A DNA stretch of 64,000 nucleotides from Neopestalotiopsis rosae. Taxonomy: Eukaryota; Ascomycota; Sordariomycetes; Amphisphaeriales; Sporocadaceae. The first letter of the stretch is position 1, and every line of letters starts with the position of its first letter. Both the position numbers and the translations under genes were made by a program. The notes beneath the pieces are model-generated. The model was not told the DNA's origin. It made no database searches and saw nothing but the letters and a program-made list of their open reading frames with translations. Shown piece after piece: positions 9,597-23,400 of this stretch. The stretch spans positions 5,001-69,000 of the forward strand of contig JALGAS010000013.1 in the NCBI GenBank assembly GCA_023078685.1, in the 5' to 3' direction.

Positions 9597-10718
9597 ATGT
9601 CTGCACCCCGTACGTATTCCCACTTGGTGTTCGCGCTGTCCGCAATTGCTTTGAGAGGCCATTTAGTGCGCTTTCGTTTTACGTGACAAATCTACTGACT
9701 CAAGCTTTCAAGTCTCCGCTGAGGAGGAGCGAAATTACACGCATATCATCGATGGCATCTTGGCAACTGCAAATCTCGAGACAATTTCGCGCAAGAAGAT
9801 TCGAGAAGGACTTGAGACAGCGCTTGGCGGGAAGGATTTGAGAGATCAAAAGGTAAGCAATGCAGCGTTCCCAATACTGAGGTCTTTCTTGGTTCCATGG
9901 CGTTTGGTGTATCCTCACTGGCGAGGCATGAATTTCCAGTTTGAGCATGGTTATGCTAATTCCGGTATTTGCTAGACCGCCATTAAGCTGCTGATCGAGG
10001 AACGATTCGATGCCATTTCTACTGATCCCGAGACTGCCCCGGCAGTCCCAGACGCGTCCGCAAGCTTAGCAAGCGCATCGCCGCCCAAGCGACAGGCTAA
10101 TGGCCATGATCATGACGACCTAGATGCCAACTTGGACATGGATGGTGATGAGATTCGTGTTTCGGTTCAGCCACCCAAGAAGAAGCAACGGAAGAGTGAG
10201 GACACGGAGGACGCGGATGCAAAATTGGCTGCTATGCTGCAAGCGCAAGAGAATCGGATGGGCCGTGCAACGCGAGGTGGCGGACCGAAGTCAAAGGCCG
10301 CAAAGAAGAAGGCGACGCCGAGGAAGAAGAGCTCCAACAAGATTCGACCCGAGGATGACAGTGACATTTCGGGAAGCGATGCTTCGGGTCCGAAGCGGCG
10401 CAAGGCTGGAGGCGGATTTCAAAAACCATTCAATTTGAGCGCACCCCTTGCCGATGTCTGCGGCGAGCCGACTGTAAGTTGCTTGCTGACTCGGCTGTAT
10501 GATGATGTGTCTAACTGGCAATACAGCTTTCCCGGCCACAGGTTGTCAAGAAGCTATGGGAGCATATCAAAGGCAACGAGTTGCAGGATCCAAAGGATAA
10601 ACGGCAGATCTTATGTGATGAGAAGCTGCAGGCTGTTTTCAAGCAGTCAAAGGTAGACATGTTCCAGATGAATCGTTTGGTTGGAGCCCATCTCTACCCA
10701 GTTGATGAGGTTCAGTGA
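9597..10718 (+). CDS. DEK-C plus SWIB/MDM2 domain chromatin protein
   Basis: I assembled four exons: 9597-9609, 9713-9852, 9976-10473 and 10527-10718, giving 280 aa. Introns are GTACGT..AG (103 bp), GTAAGC..TAG (123 bp) and GTAAGT..CAG (53 bp). The first exon is only 13 bases. The N-terminus (about 4-60, SAEEERNYTHIIDGILATAN onward) matches a DEK C-terminal-type helical domain. The centre is acidic and Lys-rich with KKK-type nuclear signals. The C-terminus (about 200-278, KPFNLSAPLADVCG ... VGAHLYP) is a SWIB domain. Yeast relatives are Uaf30, a subunit of the RNA polymerase I upstream activation factor, and its paralogue Tri1. A nuclear role in rDNA or chromatin is inferred from this; which paralogue it matches cannot be told here. 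Confidence 0.9.
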
Positions 10719-13700
10719 ACAGGCTTGTCAACTAATTAGCATGAATTTGTGCCTCCTAGAATTGTCACGGCTTTTTATGTCACGGACTTATATTCACACA
10801 GCGATAAGTTAACGTATCTCGTACCTGCAAAGCCTACAAACAAGCAGCCATTGGTTGGCAGCCTGGATCAGACTATAATATTCTTGATTCCCAACAATGG
10901 GTTTGGCTGGTGTCCATCATAGCTATCTACATATATCAATGCAACGATTCGTAATGTGCTATTTTGTTTAGGGTATAATGGTATTCTCGGCAACTTTGCA
11001 GATGTATACGGGCCCGTCTACTCTTCAAGTATTATCAATACATAAGTTGTTCGATTATCAATACATTAGTTGTTCGAAAGGGAAATCACAAAGAAGTATC
11101 ACGTTACAAGATTCATAAATGCTCCATAAACGGTGATTTCCAATCTTGTGTTTTCCAATCTCTTGCGTATAGGCTTCGCTTCTTGTAATGACAACAACGA
11201 ACTGTCTAGACGGTCAAATTTGCTTCTCGGGAAAGCCACTTTGCATACTGTGGAAGCTGCATATGGACCTAGTATTCAATCTTGACAGTATAAGGGTGCG
11301 GCTCCCTTGGTGTCCTAGCCTTATTCATGATTCATCTTGTAGCATAACGTCATGGTGTATGTGGAAACTGTGGCCCATCTTCAAAGTCACGTACATGTCT
11401 CTACATTTCTGTATCTAGCTTGTGGCATAGCTTTTGCACGGCACTTACATTGATGAAAGGAATGAACTGCTCAGACCAAATGTGATTCGACGTGACCAAG
11501 GTTTGAATGACCATAGTCAATCAAATATATAATCCTCGAGACGGATATTGCATCTTGCTTGATCCACGCTTCTTATTTGTTGATGTGTAATGTGGACTCT
11601 TTTGCGCTGCATGTGTCAAGTTTCACAATTATACGTTCGTCAGTTCCAGCCTGCCTCTTGGATGCGATGACTTCTGCCTCAGAGTCTGACACCAGTATTG
11701 CTGATGGTTGTGTACTTTGTGGCATTTCATCAGCTAGACATACATGACATTAATCTCAACTCGTCACTTCCAGCAACTTGTATGAGACCACGCCAATCTC
11801 CGTCGACTCACCGTGTGAAGTAAATTGCAATGAAGTCTTAGCCACCAAAGAATGAAGCCCTCGGATGATCGGGCCCACAACGTAGGACATTTATTATGAT
11901 CCCTTCGAGCACTTGAGTTGTTTTGACTATGCTGAAGCCACGGGCGCTGCAAAGTCTCCAGACGAGAGGTTCAAAATGTTGTCACTTAAATGGAAAATCG
12001 TCATGGCTTCTTTCCATGCAAGGTCGAATTCAAGCAAGTCAGATTTGCAGCGTTAGAACTGCAGGACAGATAAGCAAGCATTGATGTGACTTTTGAATTG
12101 TTTGCGATAAACAGGGGCAATGAAACTTTTGCAACCTTCTTTCACAAATTGACAAACCTTCCTGTTCTCGGTGCGTTGGGTGCATTTCCAAACACAATGA
12201 ACCTTGTCCGCCAGGCGGAACATGGAGTATTAAAAAAAAAAAAGCTTCCATTGATAAGGCGGGTCTCTCGGGCCAGTGGGTCTGGAGACGTCGGGGGATG
12301 GCTCATAGCCACAAGGAAGCCCCCCACCCTTCCCATGCCTGCCATCTTCTCAGCGAACCACTGAACCCCCATTTCGACCGTTTGTAGGAGCTACGTACAT
12401 CGCTGCTTCAAGCGCGTATTGTCTGGTTTGCATGCATTCCTTTTAGCACAGCGATGTCCCCGTCTGTGGTCTGGCCACAAAGGGAGTTCAAGCCGCCCCA
12501 TAGTTCCCCCCTGCATCAATGAGGGTCTGGTCAAGGTCCACGAACGGCGACTTCAAGAATCGGATACCACAGAGTATGTAGTGCGTAATTGCAACGTTAT
12601 TGTCAAGCTTGCGTATCATGGTGTGTGAGGAAGATGGTAGACCCGGTCATTGCATATACGATCACTCGGGCAACAAGACTTGGGAGTTTGCAAAGCAAGA
12701 GAACTGTGAGTATGTCACAGCCACAGCCTGGGTTGATCGCTGATGAGCCCAGAAACACATGCAGTACAGTACATACGGGCGGCCGGCTCGCTGGCAAAAT
12801 AGAAGCCAGTGGGCAAGTGGTTGGCTAGGGTGGCGTCACAGCTTTGCTTTTAGCATGGGATTGCGGCGTTATGGAGGATTCCGACTTGGAGATGCAGGCA
12901 CCATTTTACCCAGAAAAGCAAGAAAAGTATCAACTTGCGCGGCCGAATGAGAGACATTGGCGCGGCTTGACTTTCAAATGACTTACTTCCTTGACTTCCG
13001 TGTGTACTGCGATTCCTATTCTCATTCCTGTGTCGCCGCCGCCCAGTGTCAGCCATTCGCCCCAAGGGTTTGTCTCACCATCAGCAGGAGATCATCCTTC
13101 CCCTCACTCAGGGAGCCTGCGGATGAATAGCAGTCGTACTGGTTCTTCTACTTTCCACGTAACCTTGCAAAACCGCCCACAACTCCATCGATCCATCTCG
13201 TCTTCGGCACCAGCATCACATCGCATCTCACCATTTTGACGGACGTAGTCCGACCTGCGGTAATCAGCATCATCGCAAACGACTGGAGGCCTTCCCCTGC
13301 CTTAGCGTCTCGTGCTTGGATTTCTCGGGAGGAAGCGACAAACCAGCACCTTTGAAACTAGCGAGACTCGTGGAGCACATTTTCGCACCTTCTGCGTATT
13401 TGTGCGTCAGGGCGTGGACAGACAGCCGGGTATGCCTCCTGCTATCTGCATGCAGCAGTGAAACCATCCGATCGTATGTGATCCCTCTGTCGTGCCTAAT
13501 TACATCAACTTCATCATCTCGACCTTTTCGCTGTCCCAACATCCATACAAGCGCGCCTCTCAGAAACCATTCCGCCGCCCCCTCGTCCGAACTTATCACT
13601 GAATATTTCAATTTAGTGTCACCAAACCCCTTCACGGTTCGTATCATTCAGTTGGTCAACACAGAGTTCTTCCTTCGTACCGCCGACGAGCTACTCGATC

Positions 13701-13825
13701 CGAACCATCGCACGACACCGAATCATCTTGAGCAGCAGCTTTGCCAATATTCGTACTCGATGTAAGCTCACGCTACAACACTGCCTTGCATCCATATCAT
13801 CCAGCACGACTTTGCAGTCACAACT
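10719..13825. other. 3.1-kb intergenic region upstream of IRE1
   Basis: No gene is supported. Frames are short, on both strands, and compositionally random. From about 13000 the plus strand becomes C/T-rich, which fits a long 5' leader of IRE1. A run of 13 A lies at about 12233-12245. The open frame 13316-13765 begins at a non-ATG codon and reads as leader sequence. A lineage-specific gene or a non-coding RNA cannot be excluded by eye. Confidence 0.5.
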
Positions 13826-16800
13826 ATGTTGCGACGGCCTCCTGCCGAAGGACGGCTTGTCGCTGAACCGCGCAAGGCCAAGGTCTTTCTCGTGCTTGCT
13901 GTCATTTTACTCTCATGGCTCTCGATCGCCGAAGCTCAGCAGCAGCAGCAAGCCCCGAAACATGAGCAACTACCAATAATCGCCGACACATTGCGGGACG
14001 GTGGCAAGTCCACAGAATATCACCAACGACATGATGAAAACGAACGAGAGAAACAGCGGCTTGTGGGTGAGCCCGCCGATGCACACCTAGCATACGAAAG
14101 TCATGCCTCCAGCCGCCTCGCTTCATCCAATTTCCAAGAGTCACCACTTCAAGTGGTCTCTCCTGGCTCGGTTGATGGGAAGCGTGCTGTCACCACATCA
14201 TATACGAACAAGAATACCAACAGGCAGGCGAGATCTTTAGATCGCCAGTTCCCTGATCCTCACGATGCGAGCGCCCTCGCGACTGTGGCTCCGGATTATC
14301 CCGTTCGAGCCGCCAAATCTCCACGACAACCATCCAGCATTCTCACTGGTGCTGGACTGTCCTCGCCGCAGTCTGCGCGGAGTCTGGAGAGATGGGAAGT
14401 GGAAGACTATGTTCTTCTGGCGACCGTCGATGGACATCTCCGTGCCGTCAGCAAAGAATCTGGCGAAGAACGATGGCACCTTGTGGCCGAGGAGCCAGCC
14501 GTCGAGACTATCCATCATCGGCCCAACGACTCATTTCCGGGAGAACATGAGCGGCTCCCACACGACGACTATGTATGGGCTATTGAGCCTTCTCACACCG
14601 GCCCGGTGTATGTATGGATGTCTTCAGCTCATGGCTCTGGCTTGATGAGCGCTGGATTCTCCATGAAACAATTGGTCGATGAATTCAGCCCTTATGCAGT
14701 TCAAGACCCACCTGTGGTATACACGGGCGACAAGAAAACCACCATGTATATCCTGAATGCTGCAAAGGGTCAAGTGCTTCGTTGGTACGGGCAAGGAGAG
14801 GGCCAGGTTGCTCCTGTTGCAACGTGTTACCAACCGACCGGAATCGTAGACGCCGACATGGAAGAATGCGCCGGAACTATAGCGCTCAGCCGTACCGAGT
14901 ATACTGCAAACATTCATCACCAGGATGATGGCAGGCTTATTGCTACTCTCCGTTATCGGGAGTGGGGACCAAATGCGTACGACAACGATCTTCACCGGCA
15001 GTACAGCAGTACACGCGACAATCGATACCTGACGAGTCGCCACGACGGCCGCTTGTATGCTCTTGACGATAGTGCAGATCTGCAGTCTATCTCAGTCTCG
15101 TTTCCTGCACCAGTCGCGCGGGTTTTTGATGTGGCACGACCACAGGATGTTCCGCGCGGCGGCAACCCAGAACTTGTGCTTCTTCCCCAGCCACCACCCC
15201 CCATCTCGGAGGGCGACTCTGCCAGGGCCCGTGGGTCCAGCATTTATCTCAACAAGACAGAAACTGGGAGCTGGTTTGCTTTGTCGGGCACTCTTTATCC
15301 ACTTGTGGTGGACGCCCCGCGTGCCAAAGCGAGCTCCAAGACTGGATTGGATTTTGAGGATGAAAACGCCATTCCCGATGATGTGCTCATAGGAACTCAC
15401 TCCCTGGGCGGTTTGAGAGGGGCAGAGTGGGCTCAAGGCAAATCGCAATGGCCTAGCCTCCCTGCCCTCCCTGAGACGGAGACTGAACAACCCATTCGCT
15501 TGGACAATTCGTCTGTGGTTCCCATCGACAATGATGAAACGGATGCGGCAGCAATGATCAAATCGGTGCCAAAGTACGTGGCCAATAGCGTGGTGCAGCT
15601 GATTAAGAACCCCATCTTATACCTCATCGTTGCATCTGTGGTGGCTACCTGGTATAAAACCCGTTCGACGATATCTCTGCGAGAACATCGCTACGAGAAG
15701 CAGGCTATAACCGAGATTCAAAATGCCGAGAAGCTCAGTACAGACAATGACGAGCCACATCCTGAACCAGCGCTGCCGCCTCCAGTCCTCCCAGCCGCAG
15801 AAATTTCCAAGAATGACGGACCCAACACAAATGCTCTGGAGGTCATTTCCGAATCAGAAAAGGTCGCTCCTGCGAATGTGAAAGAATCAGGGCAAACACC
15901 AGATCAAGTACCAGTCGAGGCACAGGTTGCAGTGCAGCGATCGACTGAGTCCCCAGAGAAGAAGAAGGCGCATCGTGGGAGGAGAGGCGGTGTCAAACAC
16001 AAGAAGAAGATCCATCGGGACGCATCTGTGAACCAAGACACGAAGCGTGCAACTCTGGATCCCGTTGCACAAATTGATCAAATGGTTGAAGCACAAGAAC
16101 CACAATTGAACCCTAACATTAAGTCCATTGGCAAAGCCGAGGATATTGGCGTGGGTGGATTTGAAATCAATGGGCTGAAGGTTGACTTGGATGAGCAGCT
16201 TGGAATGGGCAGCAATGGTACCGTCGTTTTCCCTGGAACTTTTCATGGGCGCGAGATTGCCGTCAAACGCATGCTGCACGAGTTCAACGATCTGGCTACG
16301 CGAGAAACCAAGTTGCTACTAGAGAGTGATAACCATCCCAATGGTATAGTACTACCCATCACTTGGATGTATGCTCACACTAACATTATTATCTCCAGTC
16401 ATCCAATACTATGCCATTCACCGCGACAAGACCTTCTTGTACATTGCCCTGGAACGATGCCAGGCTTCACTGGCTGACATTATCGACAAGCCACACGTAT
16501 TCAAGGAGCTGGCTCATGCAGGGGAACGTGACATTCCAAACGTGCTCCTACAAATTGCCAATGGAGTCAGTCATCTGCACGGTCTGCGAATTGTGCATCG
16601 GGATCTCAAGCCGCAAAACATACTGGTCACAGTCACAAAGGACGGTAGACCCCGGCTTGTCGTATCTGACTTCGGCTTGTGTAAGAAACTAGATGGTGCA
16701 CAATCATCGTTCGGTCACACTGCAACGCGGCCAGCAGGTACATCGGGTTGGCGGGCGCCAGAGCTGTTGGCCGAAGAAGATGCACGCGAGAACCCCAATT

Positions 16801-17534
16801 CCATGGCAAGCATGCACAGCGACTCAAGTACCCTCATGGGGGCGGAAAACGCGCCTAACAGGCGTGCTACGCGTGCCATTGATATCTTCAGTCTTGGGCT
16901 TGTCTTCTTCTACGTACTCACCAAGGGAAGCCACCCTTTCGACTGTGGAGACAGGTACATGCGTGAAGTCAACATTCGCAAAGGGCAGATCAACTTGCAA
17001 GCACTTGAAGTTCTCGGGGATTTTGCCTTTGAGGCAGAAGATCTGATACGTGCCATGCTCAGTACCGACCCACGCGCACGACCAAACACTCGCAGTGTCA
17101 TGGCACATCCATTCTTCTGGGATTCGAAGAAGCGCCTTGCTTTTCTGTGTGATGTCTCTGATCACTTCGAAAAGGAACAGCGCGACCCTCCGTCAGAAGC
17201 TCTGATCAGACTAGAGCAGTTTGCCCCTCGTGTTTGCAGAGGCGACTTCCTCAAGATATTGCCCAAAGACTTTGTCGAAAGCCTGGGCAAGCAGCGCAAG
17301 TACACAGGTACACGTCTGCTGGACTTGCTGCGCGCACTGCGAAACAAGTGGAACCACCGCGAAGATTTGAGCGATGCACTGAAGAAGTCGGTAGGCACTA
17401 GCCATGAAGATTATCTTGGATACTGGACTCGACGTTTCCCAAACTTGCTGGTCATATGCTGTGAGGTCATCTGGAGTTTGGACCTGAGGGACGCTGTACG
17501 CTTCAGAGAATACTTTGAGCCAATGAAGCCCTAG
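13826..17534 (+). CDS. IRE1: IRE1 ER-stress sensor kinase/endoribonuclease
   Basis: Two exons, 13826-16343 and 16399-17534, encode 1217 aa. The 55-bp intron (GTATAG..CAG) interrupts the kinase N-lobe. A hydrophobic signal-anchor lies at about 20-37, followed by a luminal beta-propeller-like stress-sensing region to about 590 and a transmembrane helix at about 594-612. A basic, disordered linker precedes the kinase. Visible kinase features are the Gly-rich loop GMGSNG (about 791), EIAVKRML (Lys about 813), HRDLKPQN (about 905) and SDFG (about 930). The C-terminal RNase (KEN) domain keeps the KY and RNKWNH motifs, so the Tyr, Asn and His of the nuclease site are present. The protein senses unfolded proteins in the ER and splices HAC1-type mRNA. 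A Ser/Asn-rich insertion after GWRAPELL is notable. The start context is favourable (A at -3). Confidence 0.95.
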
Positions 17535-18665
17535 TATCGGATAGATAGAGGTGTAGCGTGATGAATTGAATTTGTGCTGTATATGTCTATATGTTTGCAC
17601 AGATATTCCAAACTCGCATTCGTGCTGCCGCCAACTTCGACTGCTTGATGCTATGATGAGCCACTCGCGCTCATCATGTGCGCTTCACTGCCCGCCCATG
17701 AAGAGCACATCCTCGTCGGCTCATGCTAGAGTTCACTCGAATCATGATTGAAATGCACCCGGATCTCGCGTACTTGCCGTCTCTGCTGAAATGCCGAATA
17801 CCTCTATACCCTGGTGTTTTCTTTCCATGCGAATCAATTGTCCATGCTTCACACCAAAGTACCCTACCTGCTTTGTCCGTATTCCTTTGAAAAAATGTAG
17901 CAGACCCTGGATTCAGCTGGCGCGCTAGGATATTTGACATGAAGACAGGCACCTTACCCATAACAGAGCTTGGACCGGGACTTGGCAAGCTGAATGCCGG
18001 GATTTTGGGGTAGAGTATCAGGTACCCTGAGTATCAATGCGCAAATTTGCTACTCCCAGGGAACAACCATTTACTCAAATTGACTAGAGGCACGACCACG
18101 CACTCGTATTGACAATCGTGCTTGCCATGCGTACTTCATCAGCTTTCGAGTGTCTCATAGCCGTTGGCGGGTAGATCAAATGCAAAGTACCTGACTGCAA
18201 CGGTTAGCAGCCTCATTCTGCAGAGTCTGGCCATTTCTCCACGTGGATTCCTTGCCGAAGAGCCCGGTGTAGAACCTCTTCTAGCTTGCAGCTAGTCATT
18301 GCCCATGTCTAGACTGAAAGGCAACTACAATTAGCGGGTACGGACACATCCGTTGTGACACATGAATGGTTCGTTGTGCGAGTGTAGCTCTATTAAGGTT
18401 CGCTTGGCAAGCCACATAATACGTCTGTGTGGGAATGATCACGTCCTTGATGTTCGCTTGCATCGTTCGAGTCGAATCCATACTTATCCGTTTTGGTGTT
18501 GACGTCCGATGAGCTCTTTTAGATTGCTGTCAAATAAGTACATTGAGTAGCCTCGAAAACGCCACTTGACTGTTTCCTTTTTGATCCCTCTGATGGCCTG
18601 CAAGGAGTACATTCGCTGTCGTGGTGCTCTACTTCAGAGGGCTCTGATGTCAAAAGGTTAACGAG
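17535..18665. other. intergenic region IRE1 to 7-TM receptor
   Basis: About 1.1 kb contains the 3' flank of IRE1 and the promoter of the downstream same-strand gene. Only short unrelated frames are present (for example 17674-17988 minus). I see nothing specific. Confidence 0.5.
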
Positions 18666-20166
18666 ATGGCATCTTTGCTTGCTACCTCCACCGACACACT
18701 TTCGCCTCTGCCATCAAGTCACCGCGATGGACTTATTGCGGTGACTGTGTTTGGTTTCTTGTCATTCATTGCTACTACGACATTATTTACTTACCTGACT
18801 TTCAAACTCATACGATGGCATCTACAACAGCCTGCGGCGCAAACACAGAGACCGCAAGTGCAGACGACCGACTTGTCGCTTGGATTATCACAGTCGCACT
18901 TTGGGCAGTCCAAGACGGACACCGACACAGCGGCACTACCTGATGTTACAGTCATGAACACAGAACCACGTGCTCCGCATCTGAACCAGTTTCTCCTGCT
19001 GGTCTACAATCTTCTCTTCGCCGAGATGCACCAGTCCACCGCTTTCTTGCTCAATGTTTCATGGACTACTTCGAATGGCGTCTGGGTCGGAACTCCCTCA
19101 TGCTGGGCTCAGGGATGGTTCATTTCGACGGGTGATCTCGCTGCCAGCGTTTTCATCACTGCTATTGCAGTGCACACGTACTTGACCGTTGTCAAGGGTT
19201 ATCAACCACCTCAACGATTGTTATACGCTACAATAGCTTTCCTATGGTTTTTTGTCTATGCGCTCGGGATCCTCGGAGTACTGATCACGAATAATGGGCG
19301 CGACGTTGGTGGCCTCTATGTCCGGGCTGTCGCCTGGGTTAGTATATTTCTACATCTTGGAGTATATGCGTGCGACTAACGAACATGTGATGTAGTGCTG
19401 GATGAATGTGAAATATGAGAAACTTCGTCTCTGGCTACACTACTTCTGGATCTTCCTCTCCCTAGGATTGACCAGCGGCATATACATTCTCATATTCCTG
19501 TCACTTCGACGCGACAACACCCACCGATCCTCGAACGGCAACAGCGGTCAAGAGAGAAGACAGTCGAATAGTTCCAATTGCCGGGCGGCTGGCAGCCACC
19601 CTGGATTTTTGGTGTATCCCATCATTTATGGCCTCTGTACCGCACCACTTGCACTTTTCCGTGTCGCGACCATGTCCGGAAGGGACGTCAGTGTTGGTAT
19701 GTTTTGTTTCGCAGGAGCAATGATTGCGAGCAATGGCTGGCTTGACGTGCTCCTGTTCTCCTGGACACGCAGCTCCATCATTTTTGCGCCATCTCCCGAC
19801 GCTGTGGATTCCGGACTTGACACATTTGCCTTCATGAGGACGCCACACACGAGGCGTTTCGGCAACATGGTCTGGGTGCAAGGTGCATCCAGAGGCGAGG
19901 TCGACGAGCGTGCCGATGGATGGTGGAGGATCGGTGGAGAGCGTGCCCATGAAAGGTCGAAGAGCAAGTCAACTAGATGGCCCGGTGGCATTGGCAGTGT
20001 AAGCCAAGAGTCGTTGAGAAACACGGCCAATAACGAAATTCAAATGGATACGGTCACAAGCGTGGTTGTCGAGATTGATGTTGACAAGAAAGAGCCAGCA
20101 CAGTCGGCTCATAGTTTCGATAAGGGGTTTGAAACTAGTTCTTCAAAGTACAGACTTGATTCATAG
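18666..20166 (+). CDS. seven-transmembrane receptor (fungal GPCR)
   Basis: Two exons, 18666-19337 and 19396-20166, are joined across a 58-bp intron (GTTAGT..TAG, phase 0), giving 480 aa. Seven hydrophobic segments are visible: about 22-46, 100-122, 150-172, 180-205, 233-258, 286-308 and 318-340. The third is preceded by SCWAQGWFIS, and the next cytoplasmic side carries the VVKGYQPP loop. A long basic, Ser-rich cytoplasmic loop 3 and a C-terminal tail follow. This layout is that of Git3/cAMP-receptor-like fungal GPCRs used in nutrient sensing through G-alpha and cAMP; the ligand and exact class are unknown. It lies tail to tail with the next gene, with about 300 bases between the stop codons. 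Confidence 0.75.
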
Positions 20167-20460
20167 GAACAAGGTACAATATTCACAGACACAATATATA
20201 AATAACACTCGTCACTTCAATCACGTTGACTAGAGCTTACATCATTCACTCGACCATGATCATGAAACCCAGTGGTTGAATATCAATTCAAATTATTTGG
20301 TCGGCTTGCAGAAGGAAAACAGAGCCTAGAGACCATTGCTTTATATACAAACGCCACGCAGATATGGCCTTGAAAGGAGAAAAAAGCGACCCTAGATGCC
20401 TGGGGTATCAAAACAATATGCTGTGGGCAAGACTGACAGGTAGAATTCCTTCATGGCTAC

Positions 20461-23400
20461 TCAAAATGCCGAACCTGCACTAGAGGGGCGCGACGTGATT
20501 GGTGGCGAAGGGAGTTTGTCTGCAGACCTGGGGATGCTCGCCTTTGTCGTTTGCGTCTTCTTTGAGCCCCTTTCCTTGCCCGACTTGACCTCCGCGGAGT
20601 GTTGCATGGTCAGCTTTGGCATTTGCGCATTTCTATGGTGGAAGGAATTTGATTGTGCTCGGGAAGCAGGTCCGTTGGGTTGACCCATGCGTTTCTGCTT
20701 GCGGTTCTTATCGCGCTTCTTCTTTCTCGAACCTCTACTCTCACCAAGCGTATCGCTTAAACCTGACGCTTTAGACAGATCATGAGTAGCGCTGCCAGCT
20801 TGGGTTTCAATCACGTCAGGTATCTCAGGACTGCCCATATGGGCCTGGGAGACAAGGGATTGATCGAATGGTTGAGACAGCATAGTGGCGACTGGTTCGT
20901 CAGGAGTTTTTGCTGTGCATACTTCATTCGGGCCGCCCCTATGCGGTGGCAGCGTCTTTTTCAACACCATAGACTGGTTTCGCGATGTATCCTTCTTTTT
21001 CTTAGCTCTAATTCCTTTGTCTTGCTTTGCGCGCTGACGCGACTTGTCAGTACTTTCACCACACCCGTGCTTCTTCCGCTTCTTTCGAGGAGAGGAGTTG
21101 TGGGCCTGCTCAGGAGCAAGAGCATGAATATCGTCTTCATGCTTTCGCTTATTGTGGTGTTCGGGCGTCTGACTATAGGCGCCATGTGTAAAATCCGCCA
21201 CAGCAGGATGTGGGGTGGTACTTCTCTTCATCGTTGACTCTAGACTACCGCGTTCAAGCTGTGTAGTTATCACCAATTCCGGCTCTTCTAGCGCAGGGGT
21301 TTGAGATTCAAGACATTCCATCAAGGGCGTATCTTTGATTCGCTGTAACAGCTCCGGAATAGATGGTGCCGGGATCGGGGTGGATCGTATCCATTCAGGG
21401 TCATTGATACTGGCGTCTCTCTTTGATGTAGTATCCGGACCTTGACTTGGCTGAGACACAGCCCCACGGGTGAATAGCAGAGCCCGTACGGGGTTTTCCG
21501 GAGTGTTGCTTGCCCGTTCCTTGGCTAAGATCTTGAAGCGCTCTTTTTGCTCATCAGCAGAGCTTTCGGATGCACTGTGAGAATCAGAAGGCTGAAAGGT
21601 GGGATCTTGATGCTTAGTCAAGTCCACCTTAAACTCTGGCCGTGGCTGCAATCCAATCATCGTGTGACATGGAGTGGTGACCGCATGGCTCCTCAGACGG
21701 TAAGGAGTCCTTCTGTCATGCTCAGAGGTTCTCGGTTCAATCTCCGTGATGTTAGTCAACCACGATGGAGATGCATTGAGAACATGCTCGATTGCGGCGG
21801 CACCTGAGTCTTGTGAAGCGATTTGTGTGTCTTCATGAACCCGGTTGATCTCCATAAATGACTTCAAAGGTGATCGTCGGTGCCGGTTTCTATTGTCTGG
21901 CACCTTTTTATACTCTGCTTGCTTCTCAGGTGACAGTTGAGGGACCTTAACCACTATCCTGCCGAACGTTGCAGGCTGTACATTGTCCAAGGAAGCAGAG
22001 CTTTCAGCTGGAGTCTTTTGTGTTGACCTGGATCTTGTACTCGGGGTCTCGACCTGTGATAGGGCTCTCTCGAAATTCGGGGTGATGTCCAGGTCACTAT
22101 CGCGGCGATGAGTCTCAGCCTGTAGTTTCGGCGTGGTAGCGGCTATCCCTGGTGACTCGGCGGTGTGGTTGGCAGCGAGTTGTAGCGATCGATGGCAGTC
22201 AGGTGTATGTGCAGAATCGATGGTACTTCTGGATGGACTTGAGCTCATCAGAATGCCCAACTCTTGATTTGATGGAGGCTCCTCTTGTGAAAGTTGTCTC
22301 ATGATGAGAATTGAAGTACTCTCTGACTCGGAAGATACCGTACTCTTCGTTGACTGAGGACGTGAGCTTGGGAAAACCTCATCATCGCTATCGCTGATAT
22401 TGTCATTGTACTCCACCACCTCGGGATCCGAACTCCAAACATTGCTGAGCCTCTCTCTAGGTACCGCTACCTTCTCCATTTCAGCGATCTTGGCAGCAGA
22501 CGGAGATATATGTCCACTGAGGTATTGCCCCTTCCTGGGTCCACTCCGGATAAGACCCTCAAAAGGACCGTCGGCCACGGAACAAAACCCGAGGTGAGGA
22601 ACAAAGTTTGTCTCGTACTCCGTGAACCATCGTCGGAAGGGGTCAGGAGTGCTGGGAGCGTCTTCATCTGTAACTTCGTCGGTTGCCTCAATGATTGCCG
22701 AATTGAGCTGGGATTCTTTGGTACTTTCTGCATCAGACTGGTCTAAGTCGGCGAACGCGTCGTGCGCTCGTTTAGAATAGGCAGGCGCCAATTTCTTTTG
22801 CAGCTTGGTTTGGTCTTTGGGCTCCTGTTCAGGCCATAGTCGATTGATGGGTTGGAAAGATATGGACTGTGTGACGGCGCTGGAAAGTGGCCTTGTACTT
22901 CGAGAAGTACGGGGGTTGGAGATCGTTTTCTCGTCCTCTGCATCATTAGTAGCAGGCTTGTATGACGTTGCCTTTTGAATATCATCATCAAGCTCTTCGT
23001 TATCGGAATATTTGTGATCATGAAAGAAAGCATCTGGGATGCGCTTCCTTGGCGCTGTTCATCAATGTTAATAGTCTAGTGCTGGAAATTTATGGGCTGG
23101 AGGCGAGACCTACCCTTGCGGCCAAACTTCGTTTCAGTCATAGATTTGATGTGCGCGATCGCAGCACTTGGCGTATTGCGCCGGGCTTCAGCCTTTGCCC
23201 TCTTCTTTTCTTCCTCTACTTGAGCTGCTTGTAGTGCGGCTGCTTGTTTCGCGGCTTGCCGTGCTTTGGCTTCTTGTTGAAAACGCTCATGTAAGCTCTT
23301 GGTCGCGGCAGCGATCCGCGAGGGCGTGAGAGTGAGAGGGCCAACGCTCTTCGCCCTCTTTGAGCTTTTGGAGTTGGGTATGGACGAAGCTGACGGTCTT

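Noticed and set aside
13316..13765. 149-aa ORF just upstream of IRE1
   Set aside because: Begins at TTG and reflects C/T-rich leader sequence.
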